Counted from the first letter of the stretch, positions 1 through 8,546 are shown. The stretch is DNA of 64,000 bases from Thalassospira alkalitolerans (GCF_002115745.1 NZ_JFKB01000009.1:1-64000), one strand, 5' to 3'. Notes: generated from the sequence alone by a model not told the origin. Program-made: numbers and translations.

Positions 1-460
1 CCCTTGGCCGCCCCAAAGTCACACCGCGCTGCTTTGCGGCATCAATTCCAGCACAGGTATTCTCGATGATGATTTCGCGTTGGAATTCGGCCATGGCGCT
101 GAAAATATGGAAGACGAGCTTGCCGCCCGGCGTGGTCGTGTTGATCCCTTCGGAAAGGGAGACGAAATGCACGCCTTCGTGCTCAAATCTCACCAATAAA
201 TCAGCCAAATGCAGGACAGAGCGTCCCAGCCGATCCAGCTTGAATACCACGACACTATCGCCGGAGGAGAGCCCCTCTAGCATCGCATCAAGGCCGGGGC
301 GTGAGCCCTTTGCGCCAGAGACGCCGTGATCCTCGAATGTTGCGTCACATCCCGCAGCCTCCAACGCATCGCGCTGCATGCGTAGCTTTTGGTCTTTGGT
401 GCTGACGCGGGCATAGCCGATTTTACGGCCAGGACAGTTTATCAGAGACCAAGCACTCAT
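1..460 (-). CDS. Serine resolvase/invertase, N-terminal part (runs off the left edge)
   Basis: Translating the minus strand from the ATG at 460 gives an open frame to the window edge, so only about 153 N-terminal residues are present. It reads as the catalytic domain of a small serine recombinase of the Tn3-resolvase/Hin-invertase type. The nucleophile motif IGYARVSTKDQ lies near residue 20, followed by SRPGLDAML, VVFKLDRLGRS and FHIFSAMAEFQREII leading into the long E helix. The DNA-binding helix-turn-helix lies off-window. Such enzymes resolve cointegrates or invert segments at short dyad sites. An inverted repeat just upstream (477-506) fits that role. The family is clear; resolvase versus invertase cannot be decided here. 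Confidence 0.9.
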   Translation of the reverse strand, partial: MSAWSLINCPGRKIGYARVSTKDQKLRMQRDALEAAGCDATFEDHGVSGAKGSRPGLDAMLEGLSSGDSVVVFKLDRLGRSVLHLADLLVRFEHEGVHFVSLSEGINTTTPGGKLVFHIFSAMAEFQREIIIENTCAGIDAAKQRGVTLGRPR

Positions 461-476
461 ATCTCACCTCGCTTAA

Positions 477-506
477 GCGGGACAAAAACGATCCTTTTTG
501 TCTCGC
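477..506. promoter_or_regulatory. Inverted repeat upstream of the resolvase, candidate res/crossover subsite
   Basis: Arms GCGGGACAAAAA (477-488) and TTTTTGTCTCGC (495-506) are complementary at 11 of 12 positions around a 6-bp centre. The site begins 16 bp upstream of the resolvase ATG. Resolvases of this family act on dyad subsites of about 28-34 bp, usually beside their own gene, and often autoregulate there. The remaining subsites were not identified. The rest of the 335-bp gap (461-795) is AT-rich and holds no other gene I can support. Confidence 0.45.
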
Positions 507-795
507 GCCCGAAATATCGCTGTGAGAGCCAATTTGGCAAAAGGCCGAACGCTAGGATCGGCGATAATCTGCTATTTTTCAAGTTGTAATTATACAATCC
601 CATACCAATATCTATTTTAGACAATAATCATCAATTATGTCTATGAAATTAAACAACACAGAATCAATATATAATTTCAATACAAGAGTCTATTATTTAA
701 GCAATGTTTCAAAAAACTGGACAAATCTGTCTAAATGGCGTATAAAATACGCATATTTAATGCATTTGAGAGTCGATTATTTAATCGAAAAGACA

Positions 796-1344
796 ATGAA
801 GGTTTTAAAAAACATATTTGGAAAAGAAAGCCAGCCGGATAACGGGATGTCCCGCCGCAATGTTTTACGCAGCATGATGGCCGGAGCTGGCGGTATTGCT
901 CTGGCTTCTTTACCGCTTGACCAAGCCGCCGAGGCAGGTGAGGCCAAGGCCGCAACGTCAGAGACGATCACTAATGAACAAGCAACCACCCCCGGCGAAC
1001 GCGGCTTGGACGCAGTTCAGGGGCGGGATGACATGGCCGCGTATTCCAGAGACCCTAATTCACGTGGCATAGGCATTTTTATTAATTTGCAGGCCGACAC
1101 AACAATTGAACAAGGACAGGATTTAGGCGACTGGCTGAAAGGCGCTTTTGCCAGTCGTGACATTCCGGTTGAGTATCGCATTAATCAGTCACGCGGCACC
1201 GCGACCGACCTGACCTTCTATGTGAAGGGGTACGATTTCACAGTCAATGTGGGCAACCTTAAAACAGAGCTTTCGCAGGTGCTCGCGCATCATCGGGGCG
1301 CATGGTTACCGGAAACGGTTGCCCTGAACACGCAACCGCAATAG
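796..1344 (+). CDS. Tat-signal protein of unknown function
   Basis: This 182-residue protein carries a twin-arginine signal near residues 19-25 (SRRNVLR), then a hydrophobic stretch MMAGAGGIALASLPL and an alanine-rich cleavage region. It is therefore predicted to leave the cytoplasm folded through the Tat pathway. The mature part of about 130 residues has no motif I recognise. The frame is open upstream to 637, but the translation there is AT-rich and lacks character. I chose the ATG at 796, which places the signal normally; the ATG at 847 starts directly at SRR and is the alternative. It ends 3 bp from the convergent gene at 1348-2361. The element context suggests an envelope or conjugation accessory role, which is inference only. 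Confidence 0.6.
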   Translation: MKVLKNIFGKESQPDNGMSRRNVLRSMMAGAGGIALASLPLDQAAEAGEAKAATSETITNEQATTPGERGLDAVQGRDDMAAYSRDPNSRGIGIFINLQADTTIEQGQDLGDWLKGAFASRDIPVEYRINQSRGTATDLTFYVKGYDFTVNVGNLKTELSQVLAHHRGAWLPETVALNTQPQ

Positions 1345-1347
1345 CCA

Positions 1348-2361
1348 TCACCCTAAATTATTAGCAGGCGTCACCGCACTTAAATCCTGTTCGGTAGAAA
1401 GCTCTACCTTAGCATCGGGCTTAACGATGTCTGTTTGCGCGGAGGCTGTTTCAAATTCCAGCCGCATGGGCGGGGCGTTACCACGTAAAGGGTTATCCTC
1501 ACCCAAACCGTGGGCTGTAGAGAAAGAACCAGACGGCGCTCCAAATGCATCATCAAAACTTAGTCCTGACAAACCAAAATTACTTGTGTTGTCGTTTTGC
1601 TGGACGGCATTTCCTGTATCATCTCTGTGCTCTAAAGTATCTTCAACTTCTTGTTTTTCTATGTCCTCAAGTACCGCTCGCCCTTCACGAACAGCATTGA
1701 TATCTGCGGTGCTAGCGATAGTGTGACGCTCCTCCGCTGAGCCGTTCTTCATTATATTTTCAACATAGTTATGATTGGCCATTTTAGTTGTTCGGGTGTC
1801 CCAGAATTCTTCAAATTCATTGAACGTCTCTTGCGTTATCTTTCCGCTCTCCAACCCTTTGCGCATTAAGCGCATCTCTTCCTGCGCCTTTCTTTCTGGG
1901 TCTCTGATGTTCGCAAGATAGTCCATATTCTCCTGCGACAAAGAGCGCTGCAAAATGTCGTTGATTTCATTATTCAGTATCTTGATGTCGGCTTCCAAAC
2001 CATCCAATTGCGTCTGTAGCAGCGCCATATAATGTGCATTGGCACGCGCTTTAGCGCTGTCTTGGCGTGTCTGTCTCAAACGGTCGTCTAAATGCGCAAA
2101 ATAACCGGACATTATGCGGGAGGGCAGTAGCCCCGCCGCAGCGGCCAACATCTCATCGTTATCCTCAATCTTTCCAAGCTTGAGCGCGAAATCGCGGAGT
2201 TCCTGCGGGCTCAGATCGGTACGAGCGTTATTCTCATCCGTTTCAGCAAATATGATATCACCGTGCAGTACGCTTTCGGACGCTGCGCCAATATCCATAC
2301 CTGTGGGCTCCGCCGAATACGTTTCTCCTGCATGATGTTTGAATTCTTCCGATATACTCAT
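1348..2361 (-). CDS. Hypothetical acidic, helix-rich protein
   Basis: The 337-residue product is not one I recognise. It is rich in Glu, Asp and Gln, and residues of about 90-220 are dominated by charged helix-forming segments such as LLQTQLDGLEADIKILNNEI, suggesting a coiled coil. The C-terminal third (NDNTSNFGLSGLSFDDAF onward) is low-complexity and probably disordered. No signal peptide or membrane segment is visible, so it should be cytoplasmic. The ATG at 2361 is preceded by an AGGG ribosome-binding sequence. It converges on the Tat-signal gene. Coding is supported by length and composition; function is unknown. Confidence 0.6.
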   Translation of the reverse strand: MSISEEFKHHAGETYSAEPTGMDIGAASESVLHGDIIFAETDENNARTDLSPQELRDFALKLGKIEDNDEMLAAAAGLLPSRIMSGYFAHLDDRLRQTRQDSAKARANAHYMALLQTQLDGLEADIKILNNEINDILQRSLSQENMDYLANIRDPERKAQEEMRLMRKGLESGKITQETFNEFEEFWDTRTTKMANHNYVENIMKNGSAEERHTIASTADINAVREGRAVLEDIEKQEVEDTLEHRDDTGNAVQQNDNTSNFGLSGLSFDDAFGAPSGSFSTAHGLGEDNPLRGNAPPMRLEFETASAQTDIVKPDAKVELSTEQDLSAVTPANNLG

Positions 2362-2679
2362 TTGCCCTGTTCAAAGAACCGATTGCCTGTAACACACATA
2401 AGAACTGTTCGTTTAGACTTCGACCTTTACCCCTTATATTTATTTACATAATACATCAACAGCATTAACTTTGTGTAAAATGATTATTCTTGTTTCTCTG
2501 TATTCTTTTATTTTCATACCAACAAATAATACAATAAATGATATAAAACATCGTGAACTTTACGTATCATTTAAGACAAACTCGAAATACTTACAGATGG
2601 TTACGGTTTTCTATTAATGTTACTGGATAGTATTCGCCATTTATTAAGGTTTTTACTTCATTATTAAATAATTGAGCTT

Positions 2680-3273
2680 ATGGGGGCGCATATGGATAAT
2701 GTCGTAGATATTCAAAACGGAAGAATTATAAAAAGCAGTGGCGCGGGCAATGTTGAATCGCCCATGCGTTTCTGGAAAGGTAGCGCGAGTACCGCAACAA
2801 AGCAGAAGCCGGATCAAGATGGTTCATCAAACGTTTCGCTTGGTACCGAAGCCTTGGAGAATTACGGCGGTTTCAAATCTCTTTTAAAGGTCGTGCTGAA
2901 ACAAAAACCATCGGAGCGGGCGAAAAACCTCCGTTTTTTAGCGCGAATATTTATATGCTACCCCCTTCGGGATTTCATATTCAAAAAAATCGGAAATGCA
3001 CAAGTGAAGCGCCTTGTGAGCCTTTCCCTGAAACTCAATCGCCCGGATTTTCGAATAGATATTACGCAAAGCCACGACCACCGCATATCGGTGTGCTTGG
3101 ATTCATTGGAGTTTTCAAAGGGCGGCGCGACCTCTATGGAGATACTTTCCGGGATATTGCCCGGTCATGATCCCTATCTCGCGCTCACGCCGTTCGATAT
3201 GAGAGATACGATGAAGCGCTTGATCCATCTATCCAAACTGACCGATATCGGCGTGCTCGGCCCGGCGGAATAG
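2680..3273 (+). CDS. Hypothetical protein
   Basis: The 197-residue product matches no family I know. The first 60 residues look disordered (polar, Ser/Gly-rich). The remainder is basic, with helices such as SLLKVVLKQKPSERAKNLRF and a hydrophobic stretch ARIFICYPLRDFIF that may be buried or amphipathic. The ATG at 2680 was taken; an in-frame ATG at 2692 is equally possible, and GGGGG at 2681-2685 could act as its ribosome-binding site. A hairpin terminator follows at 3276-3299. The 318-bp gap before it (2362-2679) is markedly AT-rich, with no gene I can support, and probably holds its promoter. Confidence 0.5.
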   Translation: MGAHMDNVVDIQNGRIIKSSGAGNVESPMRFWKGSASTATKQKPDQDGSSNVSLGTEALENYGGFKSLLKVVLKQKPSERAKNLRFLARIFICYPLRDFIFKKIGNAQVKRLVSLSLKLNRPDFRIDITQSHDHRISVCLDSLEFSKGGATSMEILSGILPGHDPYLALTPFDMRDTMKRLIHLSKLTDIGVLGPAE

Positions 3274-3275
3274 CG

Positions 3276-3299
3276 ACCACCGTTCATGGTGGTTTTCTT
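3276..3299 (+). terminator. Rho-independent terminator
   Basis: The arms ACCACC and GGTGGT flank a 6-nt loop and are followed by TTTCTT, directly after the hypothetical gene ending at 3273. Confidence 0.6.
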
Positions 3300-3306
3300 A
3301 CCCTCC

Positions 3307-3706
3307 TTATTCCAAAAACGTCAAATCCTCAAAGGGCGCAAGCGCCGGATTTAGCTCCGGCATGCGGCGTGTGAGTGGCTGTTGCTCAAGGCTGCGGATG
3401 ATTTGAGCATGGAGCATTCGCACAGTGCGCGGGCTTTCGTCCGTAAAATCCGGCGTGTCGTCTCGAAGTCGGCGCGTGGCCTCGCAGGCTTCGCCGACCA
3501 CTTGCGTATGGGCTAGGCGCAGGCGGAACAGTGTGAGTTTCCCGACATTCCGTTCGCCCCTGATCCCCAGCACAGCATAGAGCCCGTTCCGCCGCCTTAA
3601 GCGGGAGGATTATGACGTGCTTGACTGAATGGTATTTGATGGCTTGGGGGCGGATGACGCCGCGACGGTTCTCGGCGTTAGGCCTTGTGCCACGCGGTCG
3701 CGCCAT
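3307..3706 (-). pseudogene. Frameshifted hypothetical gene
   Basis: Two minus-strand frames look like halves of one gene. From the ATG at 3706 the translation begins MARPRGTRPNAENRRG and looks coding to about VKHVIILPL. It then degenerates into a Pro/Arg/His/Cys-rich shadow. The neighbouring frame opens after a TAA near that point and reads well from about 3600 (NGLYAVLGIRGERNVGKL) to PFEDLTFLE at 3307. A one-base shift near 3595-3610 would join them into a basic protein of about 130 residues. The family is unknown to me; a small DNA-binding accessory factor is possible. A separate gene starting at the GTG at 3573, or a sequencing error, cannot be excluded. Confidence 0.4.
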
Positions 3707-3843
3707 AAGAACACACTTAGGTTTTTGAATTTCGCAAACCGATAAAATTGATCCGATAATTTCAATTATAGAAGTATATAGGATACTGTGAAACAGAATC
3801 ACTAAAGACTATTTCGCAGTATCCGCTCCTCACGTATCATTTG

Positions 3844-6384
3844 ATGAAGGCAAAAATGTTTTCTCAGCTGACTAATGGGATCAAAAATAAATACAAGAAA
3901 ACTGCTCAAATCACCCAAGCAAGCGTGCGGATGATAGCCTACGCCGAAAGTTTATCAGAACTTTCGTATGCCAAGGCAGAAGCAAAATCAAAAAATATGT
4001 GGAGTGATATTAATGAGAAAATCAAACAAGAAGCAGAGTCATTTAATAGCCTAAATGACAAAGGCCTCTATGTGCATTTTTTAGCGTTTCAAAAAGCTTC
4101 TATCACCTTTGCGGCGGGGATTTTTGATGATCTTGAGCTTCAACGAGAATGCCTCAATGCCATTAATGAGCTTGATCAGCTTATGCACGACCAAAAAGAG
4201 ACCATCCAAAACGATCTAATTCTTTTTCTGAACCTGCTATTTTTCCGTATCCGGATCTATCAGTGCATACTAGAGGTTGAAGCTAAGAAACCTAATAAGC
4301 CCTCGCTAGGGATCGACGTAAATTTGATTCTAAAGTCGACAAATAAATTTCTCAAACTCGTGGCTGAAAAAAAGAAGAAGATGGATTTTTTCGACCACGC
4401 ACAGTTTTCTTGGTTCGGGCATTCAGCTCGACTTGTGGTGAATTTTCACAGGCTTAGGTTCGATTCGACGATCAAGCACGATGACTTGGTTGTTGATATC
4501 CAAGAAGATATTGAAACAATCGAGAAAAACTGGCTTCAAAAAACCTCCAAACTATCAACTGTCGCGCGTAGACAGGGTGTAATCAACCGATCATTGGCAC
4601 AGATAGAGATCGGAATAGTCAGAGATGACTGGCCGCTTATATCTAAGGGATTGTACAGTTTAATTGATCTTACAGGTATTCCTGCCCGTGGAGAAGATGG
4701 TGTTGACTTGTTTGAGATTGATCTTGAGCACTTACTTTGGTGCTTGAAAGCGGTTGAGTATCGTGAACTAAGCGCGGATATGCCTTTAGGGTATGATGCA
4801 TCAATCGAAAGGATGATTAGTATTGCTCATCGAATGTATGTAAGCGGTCGGTACCAGAAAAACCATACGTTCCTTGAGACTGGCGTCCTCTTATCGAACA
4901 TCTATGTAAAAAGGGAAAATTGGGAAGGCGTTGTTGCTGTAGCCAGTCGAGTTTTCGAGAATGTGAGACAGTCTATCGGAATTAATCGTGATCTTGAAGA
5001 TTTTCAGCATCACGTTACCAACGTGCAGAAACTAGGCAGTGAAGCTGCATTTGCTGCTCTACAAATTGCTTCTGACGATAAAGCCAAACCGCAAAAATAT
5101 TCTGGTATTGAACTTGTGGAAGCCTCGCGCTCACTTACTTGGAAGTTTGGTCGTGAGAAGTTCGTTCATCGGAAAGGTGAGACGGATTTGTTTGATATTT
5201 CAAAATTTTCCATCAACCAAGAGTGCCAAAACCGGGTGAATATTTTTGTAGACGTCGCGACGAATGGCACCGCGCTTCATATATTGGACAACACTTCTCG
5301 CAAAGGTTCGGTTTATCTCGTGCGGCTTCCCAATTTTACGAGGCAAGTGCTCGATGAATTTATGAATAGTGAGAGTGGCTGGATTTACGCTTATGACAAA
5401 TTTCGCTGTGAAGCCTCGTCCTTGTTGATTGAAGCAAAGAGTTCGGCTTGGGCTGATTGGAATGAAATGGTTGCACACGCACTTTCGTGGCTGTGGCATA
5501 ATATTGGCAAAGCTATCCATGAAGCTCTGTTGGAAATCGGGATTTTGCAGAACTCTCATGTGCATATCGTTAGCTCCGCACCGCTTATGAACTTGCCGTT
5601 GCATGCGTGCGGGATCAAAAACGAAAAAGGTGCGTGGTGGTGTTTGAATGACAACTGGCTTGTGACCGTTTCAGATTCCGTTCTTCATAATATGTACTTG
5701 CCAGCGGAGATGGTCGACCGCCCTAACCACCGGAAGAATGATCATCGCCTTGCCATCATAAATCCGAGCGGTGACATCAGACTCAAGTCAGGCAATTTTC
5801 CAAACTGTTTGGTTTTGAGTGGCAAAGAGGCAACAAAATTGGAGGTCGTAAAGCAGTTAAGAGTATCCGCATCAGCGACTTTCTTTTGCCATGCTCAATT
5901 CGATAAGAATACTCCTGAAGCTTCTGGCTTGGAGTTAACAGCAGGTGACATTTTATCTCTGTCTGATATACGCAATCTTGACCTCTTGCGCGCTCCTGTT
6001 GTTATGCTTGGCGCTTGCGAAAGCACTGTAGCAGACGCTCTGTTTCAAGGAGACGAGGCAAGAAACCTTGCAGCCGGGCTCCTGTGGGCTGGTGCATCTG
6101 CCGTTATAGGTTCCGCATGGCCGGTTACCATTGAATGTGCTGAAAGTACGATTAAGCCAATCTTCAATATGGAGCTTGAAACAGCCAAGCAACATGCAAC
6201 TCATTTAACCAACATACAGCGGCAGATGCGAGGCGCGAAACGTGCAACGTGCATTCCGATTGAGGCAATTAGCACTGCAACCGGTTCAAATGACAACGTT
6301 GAAAAGTTGCTTTGCGGAGATGGGGGGTACGAAGATTTTTCTATGCCTGCAGCATGGGCGAGTTTCTCAATCTATATTAGATAG
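3844..6384 (+). CDS. CHAT-domain (caspase-like) protease
   Basis: This is a protein of about 846 residues. The C-terminal 300 residues form a CHAT peptidase domain of the caspase clan. The predicted catalytic His is in ATFFCHAQFD (about residue 683). The catalytic Cys is in PVVMLGACES (about residue 725). Both lie in the usual order and spacing and are followed by the family's GDEARNLAAGLLWAGASAVI and SAWPV segments. The first 540 residues are helix-rich, possibly a divergent TPR-like sensor scaffold, but no repeat is plain by eye. No signal peptide or membrane span is seen. CHAT proteases cut protein partners in bacterial immunity and cell-death systems, as in TPR-CHAT/Craspase. Starts at 3841 (TTG) or 3856 (ATG after AAGG) are possible. 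It converges on the ankyrin gene with a 7-bp gap and is visibly AT-richer than the core. Confidence 0.85.
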   Translation: MKAKMFSQLTNGIKNKYKKTAQITQASVRMIAYAESLSELSYAKAEAKSKNMWSDINEKIKQEAESFNSLNDKGLYVHFLAFQKASITFAAGIFDDLELQRECLNAINELDQLMHDQKETIQNDLILFLNLLFFRIRIYQCILEVEAKKPNKPSLGIDVNLILKSTNKFLKLVAEKKKKMDFFDHAQFSWFGHSARLVVNFHRLRFDSTIKHDDLVVDIQEDIETIEKNWLQKTSKLSTVARRQGVINRSLAQIEIGIVRDDWPLISKGLYSLIDLTGIPARGEDGVDLFEIDLEHLLWCLKAVEYRELSADMPLGYDASIERMISIAHRMYVSGRYQKNHTFLETGVLLSNIYVKRENWEGVVAVASRVFENVRQSIGINRDLEDFQHHVTNVQKLGSEAAFAALQIASDDKAKPQKYSGIELVEASRSLTWKFGREKFVHRKGETDLFDISKFSINQECQNRVNIFVDVATNGTALHILDNTSRKGSVYLVRLPNFTRQVLDEFMNSESGWIYAYDKFRCEASSLLIEAKSSAWADWNEMVAHALSWLWHNIGKAIHEALLEIGILQNSHVHIVSSAPLMNLPLHACGIKNEKGAWWCLNDNWLVTVSDSVLHNMYLPAEMVDRPNHRKNDHRLAIINPSGDIRLKSGNFPNCLVLSGKEATKLEVVKQLRVSASATFFCHAQFDKNTPEASGLELTAGDILSLSDIRNLDLLRAPVVMLGACESTVADALFQGDEARNLAAGLLWAGASAVIGSAWPVTIECAESTIKPIFNMELETAKQHATHLTNIQRQMRGAKRATCIPIEAISTATGSNDNVEKLLCGDGGYEDFSMPAAWASFSIYIR

Positions 6385-6391
6385 GGGGCTG

Positions 6392-7963
6392 CTAGTTATC
6401 AAACTCAAGGTTTGGGAAGTGTGGCTGCCCACCAGTCCCAACGATATCGAAAAAGCTTTGGCCTCGCTCTTGTGCCGCCTTGAACTCAACACTCATCAAG
6501 CGATCCCAAAATGCTTTCTTTGCTAAGTTTTCAGGGTCGCTTCTCGAAATGTTTAAGGCTCCTATTCGACCGGATGGAAGGTATCCATCACTGTCTTTGA
6601 GCAAAGCATCTCGTTGAGATGCAATCTCACATAGTTGATCCATCATCGCATCTATGTCACCAAACTCTTTCGACAAGTCACGCAAAAATACATTACGAAT
6701 GAATTCGTACTCTTCCGGCCTCATTGTCAAAACAGCAAAGGCTTCATCAGAGCAATTGTGAGCCACCCAATGCATGGCAGTATAGCCACTATTGCTGTCA
6801 AACGCATTAATATCTGCACCATTAAGTAGGGCTCTAATAATACCGTTGACATCATCATCTTGCGCGTATTTTAGTAAATTATTATCATTTTCAAGCATTA
6901 TGTAGTCTTTAAAATAGTTTTGTTTATTTATTTTTTTATCAATATTTGAAAAAAGGAAATTCCCATTTGATTTTATTATACGCAAGTACATATGTTTTTG
7001 CAATTTATTGCTCAATTTCTCGAAACTGTTGTATGCCTTAATTTCTCCGTTGTGAGGATCACGCAAATATATCGCATCTCCATCTCCCTTGTTTTGAACC
7101 TGAGAGGTTGGAAACGTATCGCCATCGGCTGTCTCAAGAATTAGTGCCGTGCTCAAACTCAAGGAAAAAATCAAACCATTATATGTAAGGTCAGTTTCAC
7201 CGCTACCTTGTCGACAGCGAAGATAAAATGCGTCGGCAATTTCAGACTCTTTTCGTTCAAATATGATGACTCTACGGCGGCTGACCATATGGTTCTGACG
7301 AATGACCCGCGCGGTTAACAGGGATTGAACTTCATGGAAATTATCAGACTTTTTATCGAAGAAAAAATCACCGCCCGGAATGATTAATGGAGCTTGATTC
7401 CGGTCACTTTTAGCGCAAACAGAAAACGGAAATTTTGAAACATCATTATTAGCAAGCATGTCAATTTCACCATCGTTGATCCATTTGTTCTCCTTTAGGT
7501 ATAGAAAAATTTCGTGCAAGAATTCGTTTCTCGGTCGACGGGTCTTGCGGCAAAGAAAATTCTGAAGTGTGTCATTCTTTAAGGTAGAAAATTTATCATA
7601 CTCGTCACCTTCCTCGATACTATCGTTATCTAGGCAATCTTCATCATATGACGTTGCATCCGAGTACACGATATCTGTCAGTAAATCTCGAACAGATGTG
7701 CGATTAAATTGTGCCGAGTACAAGAATATTAGACGTTCTCGTATCAGGGTGGCCTGAAGTTCTGAAAAAATTTCTTCCATCTGTCTTCCTATAAAGTTAG
7801 GCCAAAAGTTGAATTTGGGATCAATCGTCTTCCCGAAATTATAAACGTTATAAGTTCGGAATCTTGGATTTTTCTTCTGCCATTGTCTGACCGTCAACCC
7901 ACGGCGTCCGTTGTGAAGTTTGTTGTCCTTCTTACCCGAAAGGGAAGCCGCGAAGAAAGGCAC
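6392..7963 (-). CDS. Ankyrin-repeat protein of unknown function, convergent with the CHAT gene
   Basis: The product has up to 523 residues. Residues of about 362-405 hold an ankyrin-like unit: LLKYAQDDDVNGIIRALLNG, then ADINAFDSNSGYTAMHWVAH. One unit is clear and a second is suggested just after it. Residues 1-350 match nothing I know and lack a signal peptide or membrane span. The start is uncertain. The GTG at 7963 has AAAGAGAG upstream, while the ATG at 7780 has a better AGGAAG at 6 nt and would give 462 residues. The extra 61 residues (GLTVRQWQKKNPRFRTYNVY and neighbours) look coding, so the long form is kept. Sharing AT-rich composition and a 7-bp convergent junction with the CHAT gene suggests joint acquisition. 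A role as sensor, inhibitor or substrate of the protease is inference. Confidence 0.65.
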   Translation of the reverse strand: MPFFAASLSGKKDNKLHNGRRGLTVRQWQKKNPRFRTYNVYNFGKTIDPKFNFWPNFIGRQMEEIFSELQATLIRERLIFLYSAQFNRTSVRDLLTDIVYSDATSYDEDCLDNDSIEEGDEYDKFSTLKNDTLQNFLCRKTRRPRNEFLHEIFLYLKENKWINDGEIDMLANNDVSKFPFSVCAKSDRNQAPLIIPGGDFFFDKKSDNFHEVQSLLTARVIRQNHMVSRRRVIIFERKESEIADAFYLRCRQGSGETDLTYNGLIFSLSLSTALILETADGDTFPTSQVQNKGDGDAIYLRDPHNGEIKAYNSFEKLSNKLQKHMYLRIIKSNGNFLFSNIDKKINKQNYFKDYIMLENDNNLLKYAQDDDVNGIIRALLNGADINAFDSNSGYTAMHWVAHNCSDEAFAVLTMRPEEYEFIRNVFLRDLSKEFGDIDAMMDQLCEIASQRDALLKDSDGYLPSGRIGALNISRSDPENLAKKAFWDRLMSVEFKAAQERGQSFFDIVGTGGQPHFPNLEFDN

Positions 7964-8016
7964 GAAACTCTCTTTAGACGAAGGTGTTGTCGAAAAATCA
8001 ATGGAAGGAAGAGACC

Positions 8017-8157
8017 ATGTTTACGAAAAAGAAGCTTGTTAGTGACTCCTCGGTCCGCTGTCAGCGTTACAAGAAGGTAGTCGACTGGGATGCGGTTTTT
8101 GGCGCTATCTTCATCGGCGCCGTGGTGATCAGTATTCTCGCCGCGCTCTTCGACTGA
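8017..8157 (+). CDS. Small single-pass membrane protein
   Basis: This 46-residue frame begins at an ATG with a near-ideal ribosome-binding sequence (GGAAGGAAGAG) just upstream. The product starts MFTKKKLVSDSSVRC and ends with one hydrophobic span, FGAIFIGAVVISILAALF. The positive N-terminus suggests an N-in orientation. A strong hairpin terminator follows 10 bp after its stop. It leads the cluster containing the TraG-type coupling ATPase, so it may be a conjugation accessory peptide, which is inference. The ribosome-binding site, span and terminator together make it likely to be real despite its size. Confidence 0.6.
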   Translation: MFTKKKLVSDSSVRCQRYKKVVDWDAVFGAIFIGAVVISILAALFD

Positions 8158-8167
8158 GCCCGATAAG

Positions 8168-8203
8168 CCCCCGGCGGATAATCCGTTGGGGGTTCTTCTT
8201 TTT
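8168..8203 (+). terminator. Terminator or attenuator between the 46-residue gene and the transfer genes
   Basis: A 12-bp stem (CCCCCGGCGGAT paired with ATCCGTTGGGGG, including two G-U pairs) is followed by TTCTTCTTTTT. The next gene begins at 8220, so it could act as an attenuator rather than a full stop. Confidence 0.65.
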
Positions 8204-8219
8204 ACGGGAGAACTCTGCA

Positions 8220-8543
8220 ATGAATTCACAATACTCCAATCCATCAAACGCACACAGCGGCAGCAACAACGGTGGCCCGCCGGGGCAGAACTTGCTGTGC
8301 ATTTGCCTTGCGTTGCTCGCAGCCGTTCTTGGAACGCCATATGTGTTTCACTATGTTGGTCCGTTCATCGAACGGCTGGTCTATGAGGCCTATGGCTGGC
8401 GGGAATTGGCGAGTTTCATGTATGCCGCCAGTTTCTTACTGACAAGTCTCGTGATCTTCGCAATTAGCCGTATGACACTTTGGTATGCGATCACGGCTAT
8501 TGTCACCTTTGGCGCACTGCGCTTCGCCAGTCTTGCGGTGTAA
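8220..8543 (+). CDS. Membrane protein of the transfer cluster
   Basis: The product has 107 residues, with a polar Asn/Ser/Gly-rich N-terminus and about three hydrophobic segments: LLCICLALLAAVLGTPYVF, FMYAASFLLTSLVIFAI and LWYAITAIVTFGALRF. GGGAGAA lies at ribosome-binding distance from the ATG. Its stop lies 3 bp before the TraG-like gene, so the two are translationally close. In conjugative systems a small membrane protein often sits beside or anchors the coupling ATPase. That fits here because the TraG-like protein lacks clear N-terminal membrane spans of its own. The pairing is inferred from context; I do not recognise the family. Confidence 0.65.
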   Translation: MNSQYSNPSNAHSGSNNGGPPGQNLLCICLALLAAVLGTPYVFHYVGPFIERLVYEAYGWRELASFMYAASFLLTSLVIFAISRMTLWYAITAIVTFGALRFASLAV

Positions 8544-8546
8544 GTT

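Noticed and set aside
637-795. Upstream extension of the Tat-signal gene to 637
   Set aside because: The extra 53 residues would bury the Tat signal inside the protein, and the DNA is AT-rich intergenic in style.
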